Of a DNA stretch of 64,000 bases, positions 7,703 to 16,585 are shown in pieces. The stretch is from Halospina denitrificans. Lineage in GTDB: Bacteria; Pseudomonadota; Gammaproteobacteria; Pseudomonadales; Oleiphilaceae. The notes under the pieces were generated by a model, which saw nothing but the letters and a program-made list of their open reading frames with translations, had not been told where the DNA came from and ran no database searches. Location of the stretch: contig NZ_SOAX01000007.1 in the NCBI RefSeq assembly GCF_004364635.1, positions 124,001 through 188,000 on the forward strand. Direction: 5' to 3'. The number at the start of each line of letters is the position of its first letter. The first letter of the stretch is position 1. The position numbers and the translations under genes were made by a program.

Positions 7703-9280
7703 ATGAAGTTTGAAAAACGCTGTATACCGGTCTGTCTTATCGCCCTTGGTGCCGCCACTGCCCAGGGCGGTGGCCTGGAGCTGAACCAGCATGGCGTCAA
7801 GGAGCTGAGCCACGGCTTTGCCGGCACCGCCACTCTGCTGGAGGATGCCTCTGCCATCGCCCACAACCCGGCGGGCCTGACGCGGGTCGAAGGCAGCGAA
7901 TTCAGCGGTGGTCTGACAGCCCTCTACGCGGATATCGATTACAACGCGGAAGTCCGCCGCGAGAAACTTGAAGAGGCCTATGGCCTGGCGCCTTCCACGG
8001 TCAACGGCCCCGGGAACGCCAACAGCCAGCAGGTCACACCCATCCCCCACCTGTACTATGGCCACAAGGTGAACGAGGATACGGCCGTGGGCATCGGCCT
8101 CTATGCGCCCTTCGGCTCCGGGAGCAAGTACCCCAAGGGCTGGGCCGGACGCTACCACGCCGAGGAAACCTCCCAGAGCACCGTCAACATCAACCCCACC
8201 ATAGCGGTGGACCTGAATGATGAGCTCTCCATGGGCCTCGGCGCCATCATCCAGACCTATGAGGCCTCACTCACGAACCAGATCGATGTGGGCTACCTGG
8301 TGGCCGAAGCCATCATCAAGGAGGCCGAAGACCAGGCAACCATGACGCCGGAAATCGCCCAGGACATACTGGATGAGGTGGACTCCTTCCGCGATCCCAA
8401 CGATCCCACCAACAACCGGCTGGACGTCCAGAACGACATCGAGATCGACAGCGTCACCTACGGGTTCAGCTTCGGCCTGCTGTGGGAGCCCCGTAATGAT
8501 ACCTCCGTGGGCTTCAACTTCCGGAGCGAGACCAACCACCTGGCGGAAGGCGAAGCCAAGCGCCCCACCCTCGATGAGGTTGATATTGAGGGCGATCTTA
8601 CGGATACGCTGGCTGATTTTGCCAACCTGAGCGAGGAAGACGCCCGCGCATCAGCGCGCTCGGCCGTGGATGAGCGGGGCGCCGCACCCGGGGATCTCTA
8701 TTCACGCATCACCTTCCCCGCGGTGGCCACCCTGAGTCTGGAGCATGACCTGTCAGACCGGTGGTCGGTCATGGGCAGCGTCTCCTACATCAACTGGAGC
8801 GTCTTTGACGAGCTCCGCCTGGAGTATGAACTGCGCGATGACGTAGCGGCTTCGGAAACGGACACCAGTGAGTCCATCAGGGGTGGCTCTGACATCACCG
8901 GCTCCGGGGACGACGTTCGCCGCCGTGACCTGGTCCAGCCACTGGAATTCGAGGACACCATGCGTTACGGCCTGGGTGCCCGCTACCGCTTCGATGACCG
9001 CCTGACCCTGCGCTTCGGCGGAAGCTACGACGAAACCCCGATCCCGGATTCGGATTACCGCACACCCCGGGGTCCGGACAACGACCGCATCATCGTCGGC
9101 CTTGGTGGCAGCTACACCGTCAACGACAGGCTCAATGTTGACCTGGGATATGCGTTCACCAAGATCACGGAAGCGGATGTCAGCCCTCAGGAAAACCCGG
9201 CGGGCACCCTCCACCGTGCCGTGGGCACCACCGAGGCCAGTCTGCACAGCCTTGGCATGCAGGCCAACTACCAGTTCTGA
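7703..9280 (+). CDS. fadL: FadL/TodX-family outer-membrane long-chain fatty acid transporter
   Basis: A 525-residue outer-membrane beta-barrel with a signal peptide (cleavage near AQG at 21-22). The mature N-terminus shows the FadL hatch signature: GLELNQHGVKELSHGFAG, then AIAHNPAGLTR with the conserved NPAG. Alternating amphipathic strands continue to a terminal aromatic (NYQF), typical of BamA-dependent porins. FadL moves long-chain fatty acids and related hydrophobic compounds through a lateral opening. Insertions rich in Asp/Glu (about residues 195-240 and 290-320) make it longer than the E. coli protein of about 446 residues. The upstream DUF998 and VolA-like genes and the shared upstream element argue for a joint role in lipid scavenging. 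Confidence 0.92.
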   Translation: MKFEKRCIPVCLIALGAATAQGGGLELNQHGVKELSHGFAGTATLLEDASAIAHNPAGLTRVEGSEFSGGLTALYADIDYNAEVRREKLEEAYGLAPSTVNGPGNANSQQVTPIPHLYYGHKVNEDTAVGIGLYAPFGSGSKYPKGWAGRYHAEETSQSTVNINPTIAVDLNDELSMGLGAIIQTYEASLTNQIDVGYLVAEAIIKEAEDQATMTPEIAQDILDEVDSFRDPNDPTNNRLDVQNDIEIDSVTYGFSFGLLWEPRNDTSVGFNFRSETNHLAEGEAKRPTLDEVDIEGDLTDTLADFANLSEEDARASARSAVDERGAAPGDLYSRITFPAVATLSLEHDLSDRWSVMGSVSYINWSVFDELRLEYELRDDVAASETDTSESIRGGSDITGSGDDVRRRDLVQPLEFEDTMRYGLGARYRFDDRLTLRFGGSYDETPIPDSDYRTPRGPDNDRIIVGLGGSYTVNDRLNVDLGYAFTKITEADVSPQENPAGTLHRAVGTTEASLHSLGMQANYQF

Positions 9281-9293
9281 GCCCGGGTGGCGA

Positions 9294-10499
9294 CTACTGG
9301 AGCTGGCTTGAATTCAGCCCCAGAACCCGCCGCGCAATGATAAGCTGCTGGATCTGCTGGGTGCCCTCGAAGATGTCCAGGATCTTCGAATCCCGGGCCC
9401 ACTTCTCCAGCAGCTCCTCCTCGGTATAGCCAAGACTGCCCGCCAGCTCGGCGCAACGCAGGGTAATCTCATTGCCCACGCGACCGGCCTTGGCCTTGCA
9501 GATGGAGGCCTGCATGGAGTTTGCCTCCCGGTTGTCCGCCATCCAGGCGGCGCGCACGGTGAGCCAGTAGGCGGACTCCCATTCCGCCTCCATGCGATAG
9601 AGTTCCGCTTCAATGGCGGATGCAGTTTCCACCGGCTGGCTGTAGTCCAGGCTCACCTGGTCGGCCAGAAGTTCCTTCAGCCGTTCCAGCGAGGCCCGGG
9701 CGCAGCCCACGGCCATGGCAGCCACCAGAGGGCGGGTGTTGTCGAAGGTCTGCATGACCCCGGCAAAGCCCTTCTGGGTATCGATCTCGGGAGTGCCCAG
9801 CAGGTTCTCCTCCGGCACCCGGCAGTCCTGGAAATGGATGGCGGCGGTGTCGGAGGCCCGGATGCCCAGCTTCTTTTCCAGCCGTGCGAGCTCCATGCCC
9901 GGCGTGCCCCACTCCACCACGAAGGACTTGATGGCGGCACGGCCCAGGCTGGGGTCAAGACTCGCCCAGACCACCACGCAGTCGGCCCGCTGGCCCGCAG
10001 TCACATAAATCTTCTCGCCATTAAGCACATAGTGGTCTCCGTCCCGGCGGGCGGTGGTGCGGATAGCCGCGGAGTCCGAACCGCATCCGGGCTCGGTGAT
10101 TGCCATGGCCGCCCACTTGCCGGCAAAACGTTCCTTCTGCTCGTCGCTGGCGACGGCGGATATGGCGGCATTACCCAGGCCCTGGCGGGGCAGCGAGAGC
10201 ATCAGCGCCACGTCGCCGTAGCACAGCTCCATGGCGCCCAGGCATACGCCCATATTGGAGCCGTTCCTGACGCCATGATCGCCAGCTTCGCCAGTGCCGC
10301 CCGTGGTCGCCGCCCCGGCGGAATTCGCAGGGTCACCCTCGTTGAATCCGTCCAGCACCGAGGCCAGCATATCCAGCTCCTTCGGTGGTTCATGCTCGTG
10401 CTGGTCATAGTAGCGGGAGATGGGTCTGAAGGTGCTGATGGCCACCTGATGGGCATTATTGACCAGGGCGCGGAACTTTTTCGGAATTTCCAGGTTCAT
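9294..10499 (-). CDS. Acyl-CoA dehydrogenase (catalytic-Glu type), upstream half of a pair in product logic
   Basis: A 401-residue FAD-dependent acyl-CoA dehydrogenase that introduces the alpha,beta double bond of fatty acyl-CoA in beta-oxidation. Family motifs are present: MAITEPGCGSDSAAIRTTA, LNGEKIYVTAGQRAD, KKLGIRASDTAAIHFQDCRVPEENLLG and the C-terminal ILDIFEGTQQIQ, in which Glu378 is at the usual catalytic-base position. A Gly/Ala/Asn-rich stretch at about residues 57-77 is an insertion near the N-terminus. GGGAGGAAG precedes the ATG. It lies 14 bases downstream of a second dehydrogenase gene on the same strand and converges with fadL. Chain-length preference cannot be assigned. Confidence 0.88.
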   Translation of the reverse strand: MNLEIPKKFRALVNNAHQVAISTFRPISRYYDQHEHEPPKELDMLASVLDGFNEGDPANSAGAATTGGTGEAGDHGVRNGSNMGVCLGAMELCYGDVALMLSLPRQGLGNAAISAVASDEQKERFAGKWAAMAITEPGCGSDSAAIRTTARRDGDHYVLNGEKIYVTAGQRADCVVVWASLDPSLGRAAIKSFVVEWGTPGMELARLEKKLGIRASDTAAIHFQDCRVPEENLLGTPEIDTQKGFAGVMQTFDNTRPLVAAMAVGCARASLERLKELLADQVSLDYSQPVETASAIEAELYRMEAEWESAYWLTVRAAWMADNREANSMQASICKAKAGRVGNEITLRCAELAGSLGYTEEELLEKWARDSKILDIFEGTQQIQQLIIARRVLGLNSSQLQ

Positions 10500-10513
10500 G
10501 AACGCTTCCTCCC

Positions 10514-11821
10514 TTAAAGGTGCAGGCCGCCGAAGGCGACCCCAATGGCCCGCAGGTCGCGATACCAGCGCTCCACCGGGTATTCGTGGGTATAACCATG
10601 GCCACCGAGCAGCTGGACGCCGTTGGTTCCGATAGTCATGGCCTTATCCTTGACCAGGGTGCGGGCCAGGTGCGCCTCGCGCTGGAAGCTGCGCCCCTGT
10701 TCGGCGCGGGATACGGCTCGGTAGGTGAGCATGCGCATGGCATCCAGCTCGATGGCCATGTCCGCGACCATGAAGGCCACGCTCTGCCGGTAACTGATGG
10801 GTTCACCGAAGGCCTTGCGCTCGTTGCAGTAGGGCACGACGTAATCCATCACGGCCTGGCTGGTGCCGATGGCCATGGCACACCAGGCCAGGGTTCCGAG
10901 GTCCACGAAGGCGCGGTAATCAAAATCCCGGTCGCCAAGGCGGTTGGCCGCCGACACCCGGACGCTGTCCAGTTTCAGGCTGCGCGGCGAGGCGGCACGG
11001 AGCCCCATGGGCGAATCGCTGCCGATATAAAGACGGGGTGTTCCCCGCTCGATGATAAAGACGCCGGGCCCGTCGGCGGTGCAGGCGGCCACCAGGAAGA
11101 GTTCAGCATCCTCGGCCAGCGGAACCAGGGATTTTTCCCCTTCGAGTATGTAGTTGTCCCCTTCCCGCCGAGCCGTCGTGGTCAGGTTCATGGGATCAAA
11201 AAGCGGGCGGGGTTCGCACAGGGCAATGGCGGCCCGGGGCGGATTCTCGCCGGCGAAGGTGTTGAGATAGGTGGACTGTTGCTGGGCGCTGCCCCAGTGG
11301 GTGAGCGCATTGGCAACGCTCATGGGGGCCAGGATGGACAGTGCCTGTCCCATGTCGCCGTAGGCCAGGTCTTCGGCCACCAGCATGGAGGTGACGGGGG
11401 AGCGTTCGGTGGCGGCGCCTTCCAGGGCCTCGGGGACGGCGAAGAGGTTGAGGCCGAGTTCAGCGGCCTGGCTCATGACGGTGTCGCTGGTGCGCTGTTC
11501 GGCGTCGGCGGTCTCGGCTTCTTCCCGCAGTACTTCGGTGGCGAAGTCGCGCACGCTGTCGCGGATCATGCGCTGTTCGTCGGTGATGTTGAGGTCGAAG
11601 TAGTCGGTGGTCTGGCCGGGGGCGTGGAGGCGTTGGGGTTTCTTGAGGGGGTTGGCGGCTTTGAAGGCGCGGCTGCTGGTGCTGATGGCGCGGAAGCCGC
11701 TGCGTGTGAGGTGGTAGCTTAGGTTTTCGGCGGTGGTCCTCAGGTGGAGGCGGTCGAGGATGTCGGAGCGGGCGATGTTGTTCAGTGCGCTCAGGGCGTA
11801 GCCGATGGCGTCTTTGGGCAT
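10514..11821 (-). CDS. Acyl-CoA dehydrogenase-like protein lacking the C-terminal catalytic motif
   Basis: A 435-residue member of the acyl-CoA dehydrogenase family with an N-terminal extension of about 75 residues (ISTSSRAFKAANPLKKPQR) before the first domain. The start at 11821 is preferred over the upstream TTG-type extension to 11860 because AGGAAGG stands just before the ATG. Middle-domain features are recognisable (LEGEKSLVPLAEDAE; GLRAASPRSLKLDSVRV). The C-terminal domain has ERKAFGEPISYRQ and LLGGHGYTHEYPVERWYRDLRAIGVAFGG, then stops: the EGT segment that supplies the catalytic Glu in many members is absent. The partner gene 14 bases downstream has it, so a heteromer as in mycobacterial FadE pairs is possible. 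A different Glu could serve as base. Confidence 0.85.
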   Translation of the reverse strand: MPKDAIGYALSALNNIARSDILDRLHLRTTAENLSYHLTRSGFRAISTSSRAFKAANPLKKPQRLHAPGQTTDYFDLNITDEQRMIRDSVRDFATEVLREEAETADAEQRTSDTVMSQAAELGLNLFAVPEALEGAATERSPVTSMLVAEDLAYGDMGQALSILAPMSVANALTHWGSAQQQSTYLNTFAGENPPRAAIALCEPRPLFDPMNLTTTARREGDNYILEGEKSLVPLAEDAELFLVAACTADGPGVFIIERGTPRLYIGSDSPMGLRAASPRSLKLDSVRVSAANRLGDRDFDYRAFVDLGTLAWCAMAIGTSQAVMDYVVPYCNERKAFGEPISYRQSVAFMVADMAIELDAMRMLTYRAVSRAEQGRSFQREAHLARTLVKDKAMTIGTNGVQLLGGHGYTHEYPVERWYRDLRAIGVAFGGLHL

Positions 11822-11937
11822 GGTTCCCTTCCTTTTTGTTGGTCCCCGATTATCCTTCAATTATGGGGCAGAAAGGATGGTTCACATTGACCCTGGCGCC
11901 GATCAGTGCAGTTTATCCGGCCAGCCCGGCCGCAGAC

Positions 11938-12058
11938 TTCAGTGCCGGGGTCGGGGGATGCCTTCCGGGAAACGCTGTGAATACATCCATGTACGCTGCC
12001 CTCCGCCATCCATGGCTCCGGAGCTTCCCGGAAGGCATCCCCCGACCCCGGCACTGAA
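11938..12058. repeat. Cruciform intergenic repeat, copy 1
   Basis: A 121-base palindromic element. Perfect 34-base outer arms (11938-11971 and 12025-12058) enclose a 53-base core with two small hairpins built on TACATCCATGTA and GCCATCCATGGC. The core (GGGAAACGCT, AATACATCC, GTACGCTG, CGCCATCCATGGC, GAGCTTCCCGG) recurs at 26068-26177, but the distal parts of the arms do not. It lies between the end of the ABC permease gene and the start of the leftward acyl-CoA dehydrogenase gene, so it may end the ABC transcript. It has no coding potential beyond spurious short frames. Confidence 0.85.
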
Positions 12059-12081
12059 CCCTGCTACATCAAGCTGACGGA

Positions 12082-12849
12082 TTACGACTTCAGACGATAC
12101 CCAGTGCGGAAAATCCACCAGACGAGCGCCAGGCACAGGAGCATGAACAGGAAGGTCATGCCGAGGCTGACGAGGATGGGGACGTCGGAGACTTCGAAGA
12201 AGCTCCAGCGGAAGCCGCTGACGAGGTAGACGACCGGGTTGAAGAGGGAGACGGTCTGCCAGAACTCGGGGAGGACGTCGAGGGAGTAGAAGGTGCCGCC
12301 CAGAAACGTCAGTGGGATGATGAGCAGCAGGGGCACGATCTGGAGTTGTTCGAAGTCCTGGGCCCAGATGCCGACGATGAAGCCGAAGAGGCTGAAGGTG
12401 ATTGCGGTTAGGACCAGGAAGAACAGCATCAGGAACGGGTGCTGTATGGGCAGGTCCACGAAGAGATGGGCGGTGATGAGGATGATCAGGCCCAGGATCA
12501 GGGATTTGGTCGCGGCGGCGCCGACGTAGCCGATGACCACTTCCAGGTAGGACACCGGGGCGGAGAGGACTTCGTAGATGTTGCCGGTGAACCTGGGGAA
12601 GAAGATGCCGAAGGAGGCGTTGGTGACGCTCTGGGTGAGGAGCATGAGCATGATCAGGCCGGGGACGATGAAGGCGCCGTAGGGGATGCCCTGCACCTGC
12701 TCGACCCGCGAGCCGATGGCGGCGCCGAAGACGACGAAGTACAGGGAGGTGGTTACCACGGGCGAGACGACGCTCTGCAGCCAGGTGCGGGCGGCGCGGG
12801 CGATTTCGAAACGGTAGATGGCGTACATGCCTCTTGGGTTCATCTTCAT
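12082..12849 (-). CDS. ABC-2 type exporter permease, YadH-like
   Basis: A 255-residue inner-membrane protein with six predicted helices, of the ABC-2 permease family. The signature region ([23 protein letters not shown], then [41 protein letters not shown]) closely matches YadH-type permeases of proteobacteria. It overlaps the ATPase gene by four bases (ATGA), so the two proteins are translationally coupled and should form one exporter. The substrate of YadGH-type systems is not established. A second ATG two codons downstream is an alternative start. The gene runs into the cruciform repeat 24 bases after its stop. Confidence 0.88.
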   Translation of the reverse strand: MKMNPRGMYAIYRFEIARAARTWLQSVVSPVVTTSLYFVVFGAAIGSRVEQVQGIPYGAFIVPGLIMLMLLTQSVTNASFGIFFPRFTGNIYEVLSAPVSYLEVVIGYVGAAATKSLILGLIILITAHLFVDLPIQHPFLMLFFLVLTAITFSLFGFIVGIWAQDFEQLQIVPLLLIIPLTFLGGTFYSLDVLPEFWQTVSLFNPVVYLVSGFRWSFFEVSDVPILVSLGMTFLFMLLCLALVWWIFRTGYRLKS

Positions 12850-13766
12850 CCGTTCACCAGGTCCAGGAAAATGTCTTCGAGTGAGCTTTGCGTGGTGTGC
12901 AGGTCCGTAAAGCGGATGCCGGCTTCGCCGAGGTCCTGGAGCAGGCTGTCGATGCCGGTCTGGGCGGACTGGGTCTGGTAGGTATAGATCAGTGACTCGC
13001 CGTTATCGCCCAGACTCAGGCTGTAGGCAGCCAGGCCTGCGGGAACGCTGCTGAGCGGTTCGCGCAGTTGCAGGACAAGCTGCTTCTGGCCAAGTTTTTT
13101 CATCAGCTGTCGCTTGTTCTCCACCAGGATGATTTCGCCCTGGTTGATGACGCCGATGCGGTCGGCCATTAATTCCGCTTCCTCGATGTAGTGCGTGGTG
13201 AGGATGACGGTGACGCCGGTTTCGCGCAGGTATTCAACGGTTTCCCACATGCCCTGGCGCAGCTCCACGTCCACCCCGGCCGTGGGTTCATCCAGGAAGA
13301 GCACCGAGGGCTCGTGGGACAGGGCCTTGGCGATAAGCAGGCGGCGCTTCATGCCGCCGGAGAGCGTGCGCAGCTGATTGTTGCGCTTGTCCCAGAGCGA
13401 GAGGTCGCGAAGGACCTTTTCCAGGTAGGCGTCGTCGCGCGGTTTGCCGAAAAGCGTCCGGCTGAAATTGACCGTGGCCCAGACCGTCTCGAAGGCATCC
13501 CGTGTGAGTTCCTGGGGGACAAGCCCGATGCGCGATCGGGTATGGCGATAGTCGCGCACGATGTCGTAACCATCAACAGTCACGCTGCCGCCGGTGCTGT
13601 TGACGATGCCGCAGATGATACTGATGAGTGTGGTCTTTCCGGCGCCATTGGGGCCCAGCAGCGCGAAGATTTCGCCCTTTTCGATGTTGAGGTTGATATC
13701 CTTCAGAGCCTGGAAGCCGGACTCATAGGTTTTGTCGAGATTCTTGACGGTCAGAATCGGTGCCAA
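12846..13766 (-). CDS. ABC exporter ATP-binding protein, YadG-like
   Basis: A 306-residue ABC ATPase that energises the YadH-like permease encoded next. It has Walker [13 protein letters not shown] near residue 36, the Q-loop in [10 protein letters not shown], signature [15 protein letters not shown], Walker [13 protein letters not shown] and the switch His in [14 protein letters not shown]. The C-terminal 70 residues form the extra domain seen in this exporter subgroup. The gene starts 76 bases after the CDF-like gene on the same strand. The pair resembles E. coli yadGH, whose substrate is unknown. Confidence 0.9.
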   Translation of the reverse strand: MAPILTVKNLDKTYESGFQALKDINLNIEKGEIFALLGPNGAGKTTLISIICGIVNSTGGSVTVDGYDIVRDYRHTRSRIGLVPQELTRDAFETVWATVNFSRTLFGKPRDDAYLEKVLRDLSLWDKRNNQLRTLSGGMKRRLLIAKALSHEPSVLFLDEPTAGVDVELRQGMWETVEYLRETGVTVILTTHYIEEAELMADRIGVINQGEIILVENKRQLMKKLGQKQLVLQLREPLSSVPAGLAAYSLSLGDNGESLIYTYQTQSAQTGIDSLLQDLGEAGIRFTDLHTTQSSLEDIFLDLVNG

Positions 13767-13841
13767 TGTTCACCTCAGTGCTACAGATCGCGGAAAAGGG
13801 TATCACAGAAGCGGCTTTCCATTGCCGGGATCATCGCCAAA

Positions 13842-14765
13842 TTATTGGTAGCCATTCGTGGGTACGACCCAACGGCTGTCTGCCGTAAAGACGACATCGA
13901 GAATAAGCGGCGAGCAGATGGCCCGTACGCCGCTGTCCAGCTGTTCCCGCAGCCGGTCCAGGGTCTTCAGGTCTGATACGTGCGAATCCTCCGGCAGGAC
14001 CACGTAGATCACCAGATAAAGTGTGCGCCCTGGTCGAACCATCCGCAGGCTGAAGTCGCTTACCGGCCAGTGGCCAAGCACATCCTCGACGGCGGACTGC
14101 ACGGGATGACGGATCCGGCTCGGTGGCGCCCGGTTCAGGAGTTCCTTGATGGCCTCCGATGCCATCCGGAACGGCGCGCTGAGGCAGAACAGGACCACCA
14201 CGACCGCCACCATCAACGGGTCCACATAGGGCGTCAGTGCGGACCATCCGCTCATATCCGCTACCGGTATCAGGCAGAACGCGATCAGGACCGACGCGGA
14301 GATCGTGGTGTTGATGCGCCAGTTGGCGTAATCCGCCTCGACCAGTGGACTTGAGGTGTGACGCCGGAGACGCCTCAGGAGGATCATACTGACCAGGCTG
14401 GCCACGGTTGCAAATACCGCGTAGACAATGGCGAGCCCCGCAGTGATCTCACGCCCACCGGCCAGCAGCACCAGCACTGAATCCCCGAGCGCCAACAGCC
14501 CAACTCCCAGTATAAGAAGCCCTTTGGCCGCGTTTACCAGGGACTCGAAATAGGCGAAACCAAAGGGGTATTTTTCGTTATCGGGGACAGCGAGGAGGGT
14601 GGCCACGCGGACGCTGAAAAACGCCATGACGCTGTAGATCAGGTTGAAGAGACCATCCAGCAGTATCACCTGGGAGCCGGTAACAACGGAAGCCACCAGG
14701 GCAACGCTGCCCAGCACCAGCGACATCACTGCCGAAAGGATCAGTCCGCGCCGTTCCGTTTTCAT
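13842..14765 (-). CDS. Cation-diffusion-facilitator-like membrane protein with altered metal site
   Basis: A 307-residue protein with the CDF layout: N-terminal membrane helices and a cytoplasmic C-terminal domain (IRHPVQSAVEDVLGHWPVSDFSLRM). ATG at 14765 is preferred over a TTG at 14792 since GGGGA lies just before it. Fold cues are clear (LLDGLFNLIYS in helix 2, YPFGFAYFESLVN after it, VEADYANWRINT in helix 5). The usual zinc ligands are D-x3-D in helix 2 and H-x3-D in helix 5; here they read D-x3-N and N-x3-N. It may move a different ion, or have lost metal transport. It diverges from the diguanylate cyclase gene. Substrate not predicted. Confidence 0.75.
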   Translation of the reverse strand: MKTERRGLILSAVMSLVLGSVALVASVVTGSQVILLDGLFNLIYSVMAFFSVRVATLLAVPDNEKYPFGFAYFESLVNAAKGLLILGVGLLALGDSVLVLLAGGREITAGLAIVYAVFATVASLVSMILLRRLRRHTSSPLVEADYANWRINTTISASVLIAFCLIPVADMSGWSALTPYVDPLMVAVVVVLFCLSAPFRMASEAIKELLNRAPPSRIRHPVQSAVEDVLGHWPVSDFSLRMVRPGRTLYLVIYVVLPEDSHVSDLKTLDRLREQLDSGVRAICSPLILDVVFTADSRWVVPTNGYQ

Positions 14766-14838
14766 AAAGTCGTCCCCAAAGCGGGTCCTCAATGAATTAG
14801 CGGGTGCATTTTACGCGTGTTGCCGCTATTTTTTGCTT

Positions 14839-15864
14839 ATGGCCCTTAAAAAGTTGCAGCATCAATACAAACAAGCCCGAAAACGCTTTCAGGCTGACTT
14901 CCGCCTATCCCTTATAACGCTGTTCTGCCTTCCGGCCGCCATCGCAATCGGCGGTTTTGCGGTTTTCCGCAGCATTGATGGCAACTGGCTCATGGCCATT
15001 GTTGACCTACTGCTGGTCGCCGCCCTACTTGGCATCCTTATCTTCAGCTGGTGCACTGGCCGGACTCGCGGCGCGGGGATAGTCCTGGTTCTTGTCACAG
15101 GGTGTGGCGTTCTGGCCGTCGTGTATCTGGCGGGCCTCGTGGGCCTGTTCTGGGCCTTCGTGGACGTCATTGCCTCCTTCTTCCTCTCGCCGCCCATGTT
15201 TGCAGTCCCCAAGGTCATCATTCTAACCGGGGCATCACTTGTGCTCGGTGCGGAGGCCGGCCTGGGCACGCTCCCATTGATTTCCTTCGCCACCACGATT
15301 TTCATCGTTTCCGTGTTCGCCTATTCATTCGCCATCCGCTCCAAGGCGCAGGCGGATGAGTTGGAGGAGTTGGCCACCCGGGATTCGCTCACCGGCGCCG
15401 GCAACCGGCGCATGCTCGAGGACGAGCTCAGGATCGCCATTGCCCGATTCGACCGCGACACCATCAATACGGGCCTTCTGATGCTGGACCTGGACTACTT
15501 CAAGCAGATTAACGACAAATACGGCCATGCCGAGGGCGACGACGTATTACGCCATTTCGCGACACTGGTGGAGAGCCACAGCCGTCGTGGCGACCGTTTC
15601 TTCCGCTTCGGCGGCGAGGAGTTTGTCCTGCTTCTTCAGGACGTAGACCTGCACGGCCTGGAGACCGCTGCCCGCCACATCCACCAGGTAATACGGGACT
15701 ACCTCACCTGTTCGGGCGGTGAGGTGACCTGTTCCATCGGTGGTGCCCTGATCCGCGAGGACGACAACTGGGAACGCTGGCTGCAGCGCGCGGACCAGGC
15801 CCTCTACAGGGCCAAGGGCGCGGGCCGGGACACTATTGTTCTTGCGGATCCTGAAGCGGCATGA
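14839..15864 (+). CDS. Membrane-anchored diguanylate cyclase (GGDEF)
   Basis: A 341-residue protein with an N-terminal hydrophobic module of about five or six helices (residues 25-170) and a C-terminal GGDEF domain that makes cyclic di-GMP from two GTP. The active-site motif is GGEEF at 258-262, and an RxxD inhibitory site (RRGD, 249-252) sits five residues ahead, so product feedback is likely. DLDYFKQINDKYGH and DQALYRAKGAGRD are standard landmarks. The start at 14839 is chosen because the frame upstream overlaps the divergent CDF-like gene and the protein similarity begins here; no strong ribosome site is seen. The 3' end overlaps the convergent rsuA gene by 32 bases. Confidence 0.88.
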   Translation: MALKKLQHQYKQARKRFQADFRLSLITLFCLPAAIAIGGFAVFRSIDGNWLMAIVDLLLVAALLGILIFSWCTGRTRGAGIVLVLVTGCGVLAVVYLAGLVGLFWAFVDVIASFFLSPPMFAVPKVIILTGASLVLGAEAGLGTLPLISFATTIFIVSVFAYSFAIRSKAQADELEELATRDSLTGAGNRRMLEDELRIAIARFDRDTINTGLLMLDLDYFKQINDKYGHAEGDDVLRHFATLVESHSRRGDRFFRFGGEEFVLLLQDVDLHGLETAARHIHQVIRDYLTCSGGEVTCSIGGALIREDDNWERWLQRADQALYRAKGAGRDTIVLADPEAA

Positions 15865-16585
15865 CGCTGTTGATTTCATCCAGGGTCAGGGAACGGTAGT
15901 CCCCTTCAGACAGCGCATCATCCAGGACAAGACCACCGACCCGCTCTCTGTGAAGGCCGGTAACACGATTGCCCACGGCCCCAATCATACGCTTGATCTG
16001 ATGATAGCGGCCCTGGTTCAGAGTCATGAGGATGCGGGTCTCTGAGATCCGTTCAATATGCTGGGCATAACTGGCCTTGTTATCCCCCCGCAGCACAATG
16101 CCCGTTTCCAGGCGCTCCAGAGTCTCATCATCCAGCGGTTCCGCCACATCCACCCGATAGACCTTGGGACAGGCATGGCGCGGGGACGTGATACGGTGAC
16201 TCCACTCGCCATCGGTGGTCAGCAGAAGGAGCCCGGTAGTGTCCTTGTCCAGGCGACCGACGGGATGCAGCCCGCGGCGTTCCTCCGGGTCCATAAGCCC
16301 CAACACCGTCGGGTCATAGTCATCACGGGTGGCACTGACAACGCCCGCGGGCTTGTTGAGCATGATATACCGGTCGCCGCTTTCGCGCTCCAGCAATTCA
16401 TCGTCCAGATAGACCGCATCCTCGATGCCAACACGGGCCTGGCCCTTGAGTTGACTGTCATCCATTCCCTCAACGCGGACCCGCCCCGCCCGGATGCACT
16501 GCTTGGCCTGCTTGCGGGTCATCCCCGTGAGACGGGCGATCAGGAAATCCAACCGGCGCCGCCGGCGTTTTACAGGTTCCGCCAT
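15833..16585 (-). CDS. rsuA: 16S rRNA pseudouridine(516) synthase
   Basis: A 250-residue RsuA-family enzyme that isomerises U516 of 16S rRNA. It opens with an S4 RNA-binding domain (RRRRLDFLIARLTGMTRKQAKQCIRAGRVRVEG). The catalytic domain contains GRLDKDTTGLLLLTTDGEWSH with the conserved Asp, and the C-terminal NQGRYHQIKRMIGAVGNRV. RsuA is favoured over RluB/RluF on length and on CPKVYRVDV, although family members are similar. Its last 32 bases overlap the convergent diguanylate cyclase gene. It diverges from ectC across a 264-base gap. Confidence 0.85.
   Translation of the reverse strand: MAEPVKRRRRRLDFLIARLTGMTRKQAKQCIRAGRVRVEGMDDSQLKGQARVGIEDAVYLDDELLERESGDRYIMLNKPAGVVSATRDDYDPTVLGLMDPEERRGLHPVGRLDKDTTGLLLLTTDGEWSHRITSPRHACPKVYRVDVAEPLDDETLERLETGIVLRGDNKASYAQHIERISETRILMTLNQGRYHQIKRMIGAVGNRVTGLHRERVGGLVLDDALSEGDYRSLTLDEINSVMPLQDPQEQ

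Noticed and set aside
11938-12058. The cruciform repeat considered as an integron attC site or insertion-sequence end
   Set aside because: No integrase, no gene cassette, no transposase and no target duplication; the full palindromic structure and second copy fit an intergenic repeat family.
11857-12136. Short reading frames within the first cruciform repeat
   Set aside because: They appear only because the palindrome lacks stops; similar spurious peptides arise in the second copy and there is no ribosome site.
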